Source of the DNA: Epiperipatus broadwayi
Lineage: Eukaryota; Onychophora; Udeonychophora; Euonychophora; Peripatidae
Length of the DNA stretch: 64,000 nt
Reading direction: 5' to 3'
Assembly: GCA_028023455.1 (NCBI GenBank)
Contig: JAQFVV010006739.1
Coordinates: forward strand, 1 to 64,000
Positions 1-12,379 of this stretch are shown one piece after another; within the stretch, counting starts at the first letter, position 1, and every line of letters starts with the position of its first letter. The notes under the pieces are model-generated. The model was not told the DNA's origin. It ran no database searches and was given only the letters and a program-made list of their open reading frames with translations. The translations under genes and the position numbers were made by a program.

Positions 1-358
1 AACAAACTGCTACACATTCAAAATAGAGATAAAATAATAACCAACCCCCACTTATATGCAGCAACATGGTCATTGTTAAAACAACCATCAATGCTGTGAA
101 TGCTGCAAAGAAAACTATCATACAGCTAACATTCAAAGTGACATGCGGACAAAACTAAATAAGTTCCTCAAACTTTAGAACTCTGATTATTTTTGCTTTT
201 TTATTTTTTATATTGTCATAGTCCATTAACCACAAAGTGTAACCACTAAATTCATTTATATGTGTTTATCCTAATATTATTCATTGTATGTTAAATTTCA
301 AATTTTCTAGATGTAAACTTATGTAAACCATTGAGATCAATAAAGCCTTTATTGAAAA

Positions 359-555
<197 letters not shown>

Positions 556-599
556 CTAAAAAAATTCTTAAAATGTAATAACTATTTATGTTACACATT

Positions 600-3500
600 A
601 AATACTCTATCTTCTTCTCATTACTGTATCATTAGACATCTTATGACTCTGTTAAGCAGAAATGCAAGTATGCAATAATAAAGTATCTAAATGTTTTAAA
701 TAAAACATGGCTAGTAAAAGATTTCCTAAATATCTTAAAATTCTTCCAATATAAATACTCTATTTTTACGCCTATAAATATATCTAATTTTGACAACTTC
801 TGATATAAACTTGCACAAGTACTAAATGAAATAATGCAACAGGTAGGAGGGTATATTTTATGCTACCAACTACATTACAAAAAATGCATTTAAACATAAA
901 AACAAATAAACACAGTATTTATCTTATTACAATGCAGGTGAAATAAATAAAAATAAATAAATAGATAAATAAATTTTGTGATCATTGAAATGTACTTTTA
1001 ATAGAATAATGAATAATAAAGCTTTATCAGATTAGATTTTCTGAATAATAAATGTAATAATAATCGCAACAAAAACAGAAATATATTTAATAAATAATAA
1101 AAATATTTATTTACAATATAAGATATAAATTTTTAATACAGTATTATATTTACAATACCACTATTTTTAATTTAACAACATAGACTGATAGAAATATTGA
1201 TATATTTTACAATAAATATTTCTTTCTTAAGAATTCCTACAAGGAATATGATATAAGCATTTATTATTACCCAAAAGTGCTCACGTTCTATCTAATAATA
1301 ATTTTTTCGATATTAGATATACAGAATAACATATATATATATATGTCTATACATATACTCCTTGTATGCCATTAAACACTTTACACAGCAAAACTATGTC
1401 TGAAAATCAGTGTGGATTTTATAAAGATAGCAAAGTATTATGCAAAATAATTGCACTAGTACAATACTATTAATACCTATGAGAGAGAAGAAAATAAATA
1501 TGTTTAATAAATACTAACAATACATTTTAACTTTAAATTTCAGCAAAGCCAATAGCATAATTATCAAGATGGACATACTTTAAAATATTCTAAGATATTT
1601 AAAATGTACATTAATATTAACTTATAGGCAAACTGGGTGAAAACCTAGTAGTGCTGAAAAAGAGAAAGCCACATTCCCATGGGGACTTAACAATACAATA
1701 TCATGAATAGTAACCCAGTAATTATGTGCAGGCAGTGCCAAAAATAAGTGATAGTCTTACTTATGGAGGGACTAAATGCATAAAAAGTAATAAAATATTC
1801 ATACCAAATGCCTAAATTGATACCTGTCTTCCAGCAGTATATCAATTATTAACCATATGAGGTGTGAGTTTAATGAATAAATAAATAATCATTTTGAACA
1901 AACATTCATAAGCTTCTGAATATATTCATTCAGCCTAATACTATGTGTATGTCGACACCCCATAATTGCATAACGGCATTCAACATTAAATTTTATACGC
2001 TATGTAAATTCACACACACATTGACTTTCAAAAAATACTTTCATTTATAAATATTTATGCCATATAAAAGGTTGTTTTATTCTGGATATGATAATTCACT
2101 TTTATTAGGCTGAAATAATAATGACAAGAACTCCCAATAATAATAAGAATAACTTCTAAAATAAACCTTTTACCAAGATATTTCTTACCAAATCCATTGC
2201 AAATAGGTTTACCATCATAAATATATTTTATGATATAACTAATAATAATAATTAAGTGTAGGCCATAAATTGCCATTACATAATACCAATAATAATTTCA
2301 AATATATAAAACATACACACTATATTTTGTTTACTTGGTTTTTTTAAAGGATTAAAGTTCTTTCATTTACCATGAAATTAATCCCTTTTAGTTAAGTTCT
2401 TTTATTATTTTCTTTAAGCAAACACCATGACATAGTCTTTCTTTTGATACATAACATAAATATGCACACAACAGTTCAAAGTGGGAATTCTGTCACAGCA
2501 ATGTCCACAGTAAAAATATAAATTGGAAAAGGATATGAGCTGAAAGCAGATATTTTAAACAATGAACAGTTCCTTTATAAAGTGCATATATTATTTGATA
2601 GAATTGAAGCATAAAGTAAATTTAAATCTATTTCTTATTTAGTAAGGCAATAAAATATATACCAAACAAATAAATAGACACTTTTCCAATAAATAATTAT
2701 GATGACTATATACTATTACTTTAATTTCATTAGCAATAAAGTAGGTGTATAACACTTTTTTAAAACTATGAATGAATTGGATTTGGAAAACATTTTCTTC
2801 CATCAAAATTATAGAAAGCAGTCTATAATCATTGTATGTTGTCATATTTTTAATTCTGGCCATAATTTTAAAACAATTATTTACTGCCATTCTCTTGGTT
2901 TAATAAAAAAATATACTGTTTTTCAAACTTATTTCTCAATAGCAACTATTTTCAGTTGTTAATTATCTGCATATATTATAAAAGTAGTAATCTTATCAGG
3001 ATATATAAGATAATATTGGTAAGTATTAAGATTAGTTTCAATAGCAAAATTAAATTTAATATAATAAATATTAAAGTAGTTGTTATTAGCCAAAAGTTAA
3101 AATTAGGTTTATAATATGACAAAATAACAAATGCCTATCTGAAGATAAATCAGTTACAATAACATTTCCATTTAAAGAGCTTTTTTAAAAATTAATATAA
3201 TTTTTTGCATCTTCCAGTGATTGTTATAATCTAGTAGATCACTGAATAGACTCCAAAAAGTAGTACTGCAAGGATAACATTAGTGTCTTATCTAGACATT
3301 TAAAACTGATAAAAACAATAAAAAGTCACCTTAAAAACATTTAAACTGATTAAAAAATGAAGTAGTGAATTAGAAGTAAGTTAGTTCAGTAACAGTGAAG
3401 TTTTTATTTTTTAGTTTTTTTATAAACACCATTGCGTGTGCATATTTTTATTGCAGTGTCCATCACATGACACTGATTAATGAATACAATTGAAAGATTG

Positions 3501-4730
3501 GGGGAGAATCTTTTAAATACTAGCAAATTTTCAACCTTTTAATTAATTTGATCATGAACTTTTTGCTTAATCAAGATTATCTGCTCATGTGATGTCTAGA
3601 CTAATAATTAACACATAATAAACTTTAATAACTATTTAATTATTAAATAAATTATTTATTTAAATGTAATAAAATTATTTTACTTTTAAATTAAATATTT
3701 CTTTACTCAAAGACACTCTTTTCTACTTGTCATTCTTTAATGTACCCTTTTTATAAATTATTATTAATAATTCCATTGGAACTTTCAATCCTTCACATGT
3801 ATGCATAAATATTCATACATACACATGTACATTAGATACAAGCAATATTTTACAAGCAATGAAGCTAGATTAATTACAAAGATTTATCCAAGTTAAAGCA
3901 TATTCCAATTAGTTACTTTTAAATTTAATATCACAAATTTTAACTTCAAAAATATATTATAGTAAATAACATTGCATGGATTATTATTTTAGTTATTTAT
4001 TTTTAAAACTAACAAATAAAAACTTTTAATATAAATAAAACAGTCATATTTTATAAATAATTATATCTCAAACACAGTATGCTTCAAATTAATAATTATC
4101 CAGATTTAAACTACTAACTTTAAACCTTTAAATAAAAACTAGATAAGTTAATGGATATTATTTTATCAAATTATTATTCAAACCTGTTTAATGAATTGCT
4201 TTATTGCTAAACTAGAACCTTTAATTAAGACTTTGATGTAGTTTAACACTAAGGAAATTTATTTATTACAATTTAAGCTAAAAAAATATTTTTTTTAAAT
4301 ATTACAGAATACATTTAACACATAGGGTTAAATATATATTACAATATATATATTATAATGGGCACACATGCCATTACATTATTCTAATAAATAAAATTAG
4401 AAATTAAAAATAAAAAGTTCGCAAATAAAAATTTATTTTTAAGAATTAAAAATTGAAAATTAAAAGTCATCTAAACTCGTATATATATAAAATCAAACAG
4501 ATGAAAATCTATTAGAACTATCTAGAAAAAAAAAAGTAAAAAAAAAAAAATATTGAATAAAAAGTACTTTAAAAGTAAATCAAAGTAAAAAAAAAAAATG
4601 AAGATTGAAAGATAAGATTTCTTTTAAGAATGTACAAAATTTAACTATTTCTATTGTGTAAAAATGGAAATGATTATTTTTAATTAGTCTAAGTAAAGTA
4701 GCCCTTGAGCATCCCAAAATTTATAACTAA
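600..4730. other. AT-rich stretch without recognisable gene
   Basis: Strongly AT-rich sequence with short A/T runs and small ATAAATAA-type simple patches (for example 940-975 and 4400-4460). Open frames at 2055-2276 and 2639-2962 have low-complexity composition and no recognisable motif. I see no element ends, tRNA or coding signature. Confidence 0.7.
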
Positions 4731-4739
4731 AGGTCAGAT

Positions 4740-5150
4740 AGAAGATAAAAACAACAAGCACAGAACAAGCAATAAAATCCTTCAGGAAATGGACCATAGT
4801 GAAAGAATCATCATCATCATGACATCATGTTCATATAATCCAGAGGTTTGATATAAAAATGAAAATATTGGAAATAAAGTTGTTCCAGGAGAGTTGGAGG
4901 AGAAGGGATTGAAAAGATGCACATTCAATCCCTTAAGTTTTTCCAAAAGAAGAAATGATGTATCATTTTTCTATATTGCGGACATCAGGGTCCTGCAATA
5001 AAATCCTGCAAAGAGCTATACCAGCTAGAGTAAAGGACCTCTGGATTAATATCAACAGAATGGCTAACAGCACACCGGTCTACCCCAGGATGTTGTGGGA
5101 ATTAGAAACAACACAGAATCCAAATTACAAGCAACAATAAAGTATGGACT
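4740..5150. other. Less AT-rich unique segment, origin unknown
   Basis: This segment has clearly more G and C than its surroundings and higher complexity. A 61-codon plus-strand frame starts at 4955, and the minus strand also gives a long frame with few stops, so neither strand is favoured. No domain was recognised. It could be a decayed mobile-element coding piece or a fragment of an unknown gene. Confidence 0.3.
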
Positions 5151-5379
5151 TTTTTTTTAAATCATAAGAACTCTATATAACTCATGAACTTTAAATATAA
5201 ACCTTTTTCCAGTATTTAAATAAAAATATGAATTCCTATCTGACTAAACTAAATCATTTATTAATAATTATTTTTATTATATGTATTTTTAAATCATTTC
5301 CATTATTATTTTTTTTTTTTTTGAGTGTTCATGATGATTTTTTTTTATTAAGCTAAAACTTTTAAATTATGTTAAATTT

Positions 5380-5960
5380 AAGTTGGGTGTGGATAGCTGC
5401 ATAGATTCGTTAAGTTTATGTCAGTTTAAGGTAGGGTTAAGCATGGGTTATTTGCTTCGCAGTTAGATTGGGTTAGTGTATTGGATGTATTGGGGTAATT
5501 AGTAAATATAGTGTGAAGATCCACTATTTTGCAAGATCACCTTATATGCTGCACTTGGGCAATGTAATCCCATTTTTTATTGACCATCAGAAGCAGACAG
5601 TATTCCCTGCTTCTTGGATCACCCCTTCAGCCTATGGAATGGGATGGTAAGTTGGCACAAAAGACTGCAATCCCTTCCTATGGAGTTTTTTTTATTTATT
5701 TTATTGTTCTTCTTGCCAGACAGACGTAGCATTTCTGTACTGGATGAGGAACATTTCTTCTAGATAACCATGCTGTTCATATGGACATTCCTAACAGTAT
5801 GGTATTGTACTGTCGTATTCATATTGCAGTGAATACATTGATGTATAAAATAGATTGGTGTTAATTTGACTGCAAATTGTTGGCCTAGGGTTAAATAAGG
5901 AAGGTAGAATATTTCATTTTTTGAGTGCAATCTATGTAGTCTATCCATACTCGACACTCT
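5380..5960. other. Less AT-rich segment with 65-codon minus-strand frame, unknown
   Basis: The region is richer in G and C than its flanks. A minus-strand frame at 5957-5760 gives 65 residues with a complex, His- and Cys-containing composition, unlike the low-complexity frames nearby. The minus-strand frame is then broken by stops as it runs on to lower coordinates. No family was recognised. A repeat-derived remnant is the simplest reading; a small exon cannot be excluded. Confidence 0.25.
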
Positions 5961-7430
5961 AATAAAATATTAATTAATCCATCTGTGTAAACTTCTAAAA
6001 TAAAAGTTAAGATGTAAATTAAATCAAATTCTAAAGTAAACATTAAACTAAAATAAATAATTCTGAATTTTATATATGTGTAAAATAAATGTTTTTGTGT
6101 ATTGTTAATCTGGCAGTGGCTTATTCTTATTTTTTATTATCTTTCTTTAAAATAAAATATAAATTATCTCTGCTGCTCCAATGGGGCATTTCGGTCATAT
6201 TTATTTAAATTCTGGATCTTACTTAAGTACCTGCCAGCTTATATAAATTTTCAGGTTCAATTGGCCTGATGGTGCCCTGGCGGCTGAGTTAATGTAAGGG
6301 TCTCTTTTCCCCCGACCGTTATAATATATTAATGTAAATAAATACCAGTATTTTATTGTACTAATAAGATTTTGGTCTCTATCATTATATATTCACAATT
6401 AGTTCTATATCCAGCTTCTAATCATGAATATCACAATCTCTTATATAATAATGAGTTCATATATAAGTAACTACAAAATAATTGTAAATGATTAATTAAA
6501 ACATTTGCAAAGGCTATTTAAAATCAGCCTTATATTTATACCTATTTTTATTGAAGTATATACAGTCAGAATTTGAATGTAAATGACTTTGAATTATATA
6601 ACCTTTTATTATTAAAAATTTAAATACTTAAATTCAATGATAGTTTGTTATATTAATACAAAAAAACAACAACATCATGTTATATTCTTCATTGTGCATA
6701 TATCTACACTGAAGAAGATAAAAAAAATATTTTAAAAGATTTTTTCTATTCCTTATTGTTTATTTGTTTCCATGCAACACACTTTATTTAACATAATGGA
6801 TTATACAATTATTTTCGTTTTATGACATAATTAAAATAACAGCAAATTAATATTGCAAATCAGATATTTTTTTAAAAAAAAAAAACAGCAAATACTTCAT
6901 TCTTATTAAATATACATAATTTAAATTAAATAAATTGTGAATAAAAATAACAGAAAAAAAAGTATAATCATTAGCAACATTTTGTAATCAGTATCAATTT
7001 AAAAAAAACATAATGACATAGAATAAAAAGTTAAAAAGGAAAAATAAATAAATAGAGTGAAATCAGAATTGCTGTACAAGTTATTTTTTATGATGAAAAT
7101 GTAATTGCACCAATACACAATCCCATTACCACAATTAATTTAGAGAGATGCCTTACAATATGAGAGGCTCAAGATATACAGACCTTATTAATTGAAATTA
7201 CTGATGATGACAGAAAGTTTAAAAAAAATGAAGAAATGAGGGGGAGGGAATATTGTTTAATTCAGCCATACATATTAGTAATTAATCATTAATAAATCAA
7301 GTTAAAAGAGATATTTTTCATTCAATCATAAGTACATACTTTTCAGTATTATGTATATAGCCTCAAAATCAAATGATAAGAACAACAACAAAAAATATGT
7401 AGTGAGAAAAAACAAATACTTCTAATTCAT
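5961..7430. other. AT-rich stretch, nothing recognised
   Basis: No repeat ends, RNA genes or coding signature seen. A short less AT-rich patch (6170-6320) includes a C-rich run but matches nothing I know. Confidence 0.6.
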
Positions 7431-7433
7431 CAG

Positions 7434-7745
7434 ATTTTCAATGAAATGGAAGGCTAAAGAGTTGTGAGTTGGAATAGTTTGAAGCCTGTCCATTAAAGTA
7501 TAAAGGTTGGCTATCTTAATATAAAGCTGAGTACTGTTCATATATATGTGTGAGGATAGTAATCTGGACCAACTGATGATTGCTGGTTTAGCATGAAATA
7601 CGTATATTGGTGATTATTTATCTTTTCAACATGTGTGTGATCAGGTGGGTCAGCAATATGAGATGGCACTGAGAGTGGTGGGTCGTGTGAAAGTCTGAGT
7701 TCAAACCCCGCATATATTACATATATAAATGCAGGTTTAAGCCTG
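7434..7745 (-). repeat. Q-unit repeat, single diverged copy
   Basis: This is a minus-strand copy of the ~475-bp unit that recurs at 19320-19640, 33470-34632 and 35766-37174. Shared landmarks are GATGATTGCTGGTTTAGCAT, ATACGTATATTGGTGATTAT, TTAATATAAAGCTGAG-type and CCTGTCCATTAAAGTAT blocks in the same order. The copy lacks the outer parts of the unit. The minus-strand 88-codon frame at 7538-7804 follows the repeat and is not evidence of a gene. Confidence 0.85.
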
Positions 7746-8389
7746 TAAAATGTATTAATATATATGAGTAGTATGAATGAAAAGTAAGATGGTTGATGTA
7801 ACATCTTATACCATTTTCATTAACTTCATTTCTTTATATTTTTTACAATTATATTTTATAAGAAAAGTCTAGGTTTTAATTTTTTATTATTGCAATCCTT
7901 AATAAAGCAATAATAAATTACATTACTAGTTACTAAAAATAATGACATATCTCTTAACTATTATGCTTTTCAATTATCATAATTAATGACTTTTATATTG
8001 TTTTTTTTTACCTCTCTTTATTTTTATTAAATTGTTCATTTAGAAAATTAACATCATAATTACTTATTTGACAAATTTTTGTTCACATGTAGCAAACCAG
8101 AAACATTCTCTTTGAGTCTTTCTACCTTATGTTCTTCATCTGGATTACTTTCTGGATCTTTTTTTAAATGAAAATGATTTGTTTATAATATTTTCCCACT
8201 TTCATCATAATTTTGTTTTTGAGAAACACCGAGGAGGGAGTCAGAATTTCATACCAATTAAATAAAATTTTAGAATAATTTTTTATTTCTAAATAAGTTT
8301 TCTGCATTTCCAAAACTATTATTTATTACTAAAAGCAATGCCACCATCATCATAAATTTTCAAACATCATTAATCCACTGCAAAATGAA

Positions 8390-10690
8390 GGTTTTTTTAA
8401 GTTTAATTTAGTTTCATTGATTCATAGCTTCTCTTATATATGTCACAACAATAATGTCTTTATTCCATCCATATATCTCACATGTTACAACTTTCTAGGT
8501 TTTTACAATGTCTTGAGGATCCATCTTAAAACTTCACATTCATCTATTACCATCTCTTTTAGCAATATGTCTACCCCAGCTGCAACTAATTCCTTAATTT
8601 TTTCTATGATGTCAACAATTTTTTCTTCTACCCAAGAATTTTATTTTCAATTCCTTCTTATTACTCTCAAATAAATGTTTCCATATTTTATTAAATAGTC
8701 TAAAATCTCAAATTATTTTTCTATTAAAGTTCAAGTCTTAGATCTATATGTAAAAATTGGTAAAACACATTGGTTAAAAAGCTTCATTTTTAAACACTTA
8801 GGCACAATTTCTTTTAATATTATGTTATTTCTACCAAAAGCACTCCATCCAAGTTTAATATTAAAAGATTAATTTTAATCATTATACTTCTATTTGTATT
8901 AGTAATCTGATTCAGGTATCTAATTCTTAATTATCAATCTTTATTATCTTATGAGAAAACTCATTAAATGTTAGTGTTAACTTTTTAATATTTATAAACA
9001 TTTAGTCTTATTTTCTTATTTTTATCTAATGATTCTTATTACATTTCCTAAACTTCTGAAGCTCTGTTTGCAAAATCAACCACCTCGTTTAAAAAATTTA
9101 GATGACTTAAATAATTCCTATGTATTTTTATTTTACTTTAGTTTCCCCTTTTAATCCATAAAATATTTCTTCTAAAACTCCTGTACAAAGTTTTGGAGAT
9201 ATTAAATCATACTGTTGTATATCTTTACCAATATTAATCTTTTTAGCATTACCATGTAATTTAATCACTACTGTTGCATTTTGATAAATATTCTTCAGAA
9301 TATAATAATTTTCTGAGTCTATATATTGATGGCCCAAATCTTTAATTATTGTAGAAATACTTATTGAATCAAATGTCTTTTTATAATCTACAAATCCAAA
9401 GCATCATGGCAACTCATACTCATTGCTATTTTCTATAACTTTCTCTCAATACTTGGACATGATCTACTGTGCTAAAACCACTTTAAATCCTGCTTGCTTT
9501 TTTGATCAATTTGAAACCATTATCTTGTTAAATATTTTGTATAGAAGTGATAAACATGATGTGTATGATTTCTAAAATCTTTAATATCTATCTTAAATCT
9601 CATTATTATTACTGCATTCTTTCAATTATCTGCTACAACTTTATCATTTAAATATTTGACATGTAACTTGGCCAACAATATTCCTGTTTCTTCATCTGCT
9701 TCTTTTAAGTTATCAAAAATAATTCCATAATTTCCTGGAGGTTTTTCCTTCTTCATAGATTTAATTGTATGTCTCACTACTACATTTAAAATTCTTGAGA
9801 ATTCAGATGTGATAATCTTGAGGGCTATTTTGTTTTCTAGATCGTTATTGCTCTATAATTGTTTGCAGAACTCTTTCAAATATTTCATGATGATGTTTCT
9901 CTTTTTAATAATAGCTCCATCTTTTCTTTTTATTGTTGAAATAATTTTTCTTTAATTAGACATTGTTTTATATTTTTGAAACTTTTATTCTCTTCTATAG
10001 CTTTCCTTGTCAATTCACAATCACATTTTTTTAATCATTAATACCTTTTTTTTGTATTAGTTTACAGAACTCCAGACATTCAAATCTTCTTAATGGATCA
10101 TTTAAAAATATTTTCATATTCCTTTTTTTCTTCACATATTCTTTTTGTAATAGCTATTTTTCATGCAGTTCTTAGTAGAGTATAAATTAACTTCTTATTG
10201 ATCTCAGTTAAGTTTAAATCTGTCTAACAGTTTATCAACACTTTATTACAAACTAAAATACATATTTTTTGTTAGTCAAACTATAATCCAATCCTACTAT
10301 ATCTTCATTTGTATTCTTCCATATTCATCAATTGTTCTCAAAGAAAGTATTCATAATATAGTTTTTCTGTTTCTGCAAATTTCACAAGCCTGTCTCTTCT
10401 CACATTTCTATCACTATATCCAAATTTTATCACAGAACTTACATTTTTCAATTGTTTTCCAATTTTAGCATTAAAATTTTTCATGACAATTTAAAACTAT
10501 TTCTTAGTATCATCAAAAACATTTGGTATCTCTATATAAAAATTCTCTATTTCTTTATCACAATTGGAACTTGTTAAAACATAAACCTGAATAATCTGCA
10601 GTTGGTAAATTTCCTTAACTTGAATAAGCTCAAGAGTCAAATTTTTAACTTAATTTTTGTTTTTTTATCACTTTTTTTAAAAAAAATTTG
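8390..10690 (-). pseudogene. Decayed RTE-like non-LTR retrotransposon (endonuclease + reverse transcriptase)
   Basis: A minus-strand LINE reads from about 10690 down to 8390, broken by many stops and frameshifts. Endonuclease remnants lie at about 10240-10660, with an FNAKIGK segment like the GDFNAKIG motif and an RNVRRDRLVKFAE segment typical of the RTE-like group. In the reverse transcriptase, a QAGF segment (near 9505) is followed by FVDYKKTFDS (about 9350-9390) and IKLHGN then QYDLISPKL (9128-9337). The catalytic YADD box is not intact near 9060-9090. C-terminal pieces resembling the 'YGSETWTL...MERYILG...GHIARR' region lie at 8500-8900. The enzyme would have nicked and reverse-transcribed at a genomic target; this copy is dead. 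The CAT-rich stretch near 8340 is compatible with the short simple-repeat 3' tail of such elements. Confidence 0.85.
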
Positions 10691-10729
10691 CTTAAAATTT
10701 ACTTTTTAGCAAGAATCAATTGCTAGTGT

Positions 10730-10925
10730 CCTGTCAATATATTCTGCAGGCTGTTGGATATCACTGGAGTTTCAATTAAATGGGAATATCTTCATTGAAA
10801 TGTTATACATAAAGAGAAATTCAAAAACTGTTTTTGGATGGACAAGAACATGACTTTTATGGAATAGATAGATATTCTAAAAAGAAGCAATGTTCAATGG
10901 GAAGATATGGTCAAGAATAGACTTT
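10730..10925 (+). pseudogene. Plus-strand LINE 3'-end fragment
   Basis: A WEDMVKNR segment at about 10895-10920 parallels the HWEDMEENRIH segment of the LINE tail at 47560-47610, preceded by a similarly degenerate stretch. It therefore looks like the C-terminal tail of a second LINE type, pointing towards the 5' end of the opposite-strand element beside it. It is short and strongly eroded; the family assignment rests on one motif. Confidence 0.4.
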
Positions 10926-11352
10926 AAAGGAAACTATAATTAATCAAAATTAATTTTTTATAAAGTAATTGTTTTTAAAATAATATTTTCTATAAGTTTT
11001 AATGTAAAAGAATATGAAGTTGCTATTTATAGCCAAATATTTGTCAAAATGTTTATCTTAAAAATACTTAGAATAATATAGTCAATTTAAATAAACACAA
11101 CTTCTTCCTATAATAATTCTAAAATAAGAAATGATTAGGTTATTATAAAATGTTTTAATGATGATGAATTCACTTAAATTGTTCCATTAATTTTGTTAGT
11201 ATAAAGTTTTATATAATATATTATTTTTAGTCAATGGCTATAGCCATAAAGTTGTGATGTAGAAAATGATATATATAGTTTTAAGCCTATGTTCTCTCAA
11301 TGATTGAATCAATGTTTTAGTTAGTGGTTTTTCAATGATATTTTATAAATGA

Positions 11353-11379
11353 AATATATATATATATATATATATATAT
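11353..11379. repeat. (TA)n microsatellite
   Basis: About 13 uninterrupted AT dinucleotides. Confidence 0.95.
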
Positions 11380-11632
11380 TGAATTAAATGTTTCTATGGG
11401 TTGATGTCATAATAATTAATAGAAATCCATTTAAGAACTTAGGTTTGAAGTAAAAGAATCCCTTTTACTTCAACAAAAGATCCTTACAGAAGAGCTATTA
11501 TAGGTTTATGAGTAAAACTTGCTTAGCCTCAAGAATTGTCAATTAGCAATAATTGAGAATTTTTTAGTAACAACAAAGGGTAAAGTTTCTCTCTCTCTTT
11601 AATGGATATTATTTCCTCATTTCTATTAATTA

Positions 11633-11661
11633 CATATATATATATATATGTATTATATATA

Positions 11662-11706
<45 letters not shown>
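11633..11706. repeat. Interrupted (TA)n microsatellite
   Basis: Two TA runs (11633-11650 and about 11668-11706) are separated by a short imperfect block. The second run has about 19 repeats. Confidence 0.95.
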
Positions 11707-11710
<4 letters not shown>

Positions 11711-11799
11711 TAAATAATACATCAATATTTTTTTCTTTTTATCATATGACTCAGAGTTGAATAATTTAGCTTAATATAATATACAAAATGATAGAAAAG

Positions 11800-12370
11800 T
11801 GGATATCTTTAATTTAGCAGTAGCACATCAAAATTCATTTATTGCAAAATTAGACACACGTATAAAGGATTTAAAAGATCTATAATATAACCACAATAAA
11901 ATTATTAAAATGGTTGAAAGATCTTACAATAGAATTAAAAAAAACACTTCCTCAACCAATAGAAAATATAAAATGGATTGGACTTCCTTATGTTCCTAAA
12001 ATCTCACAAAAATTTTAAAAAAAATTATAAAGACATTTATAATGTAAGTTTCCGAACTCTCACATTGCTAAACAAATTATTAAACAATTCCAAGGACAAA
12101 TTATCCACAATGTCAGCACATATTATGAAGAATTGTATGCTAAATTATCAATTAATCTAGCCTAGCACAGATACCTATAGAATATGGCACAAAGGAATAA
12201 AGAATATACTTCCATATTTATGGATCACAAGCAGAAATCTTTGGCCATAAGATTAATTTGGCAATGGCTGGAATTGTATGCATGAAGAAAGAAAGCAGGA
12301 AGTACAAAATCAAAGAGGCCTGGGTAATCACAGGAGATAGCAATACTAGAAATAAAAAAGAGTCATGTGT
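11800..12370 (+). pseudogene. Possible Penelope-like element remnant
   Basis: Conceptual plus-strand translation near 11960-12010 gives a segment reading IKWIGLPYVPKISQKF. It resembles the 'LPYVPG.SEKI' region downstream of the reverse transcriptase in Penelope-like retroelements. The 60-codon frame at 11978-12160 covers part of it in a shifted frame. Stops and frameshifts are frequent, and no catalytic motif or GIY-YIG endonuclease was found. The assignment is tentative; another retroelement class is possible. Confidence 0.35.
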
Positions 12371-12379
12371 ACTGCTTTC

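Noticed and set aside
8417-8674. 85-codon plus-strand frame, and its counterpart at 37903-38157
   Set aside because: Both are antisense shadows of the RTE-like LINE C-terminal region.
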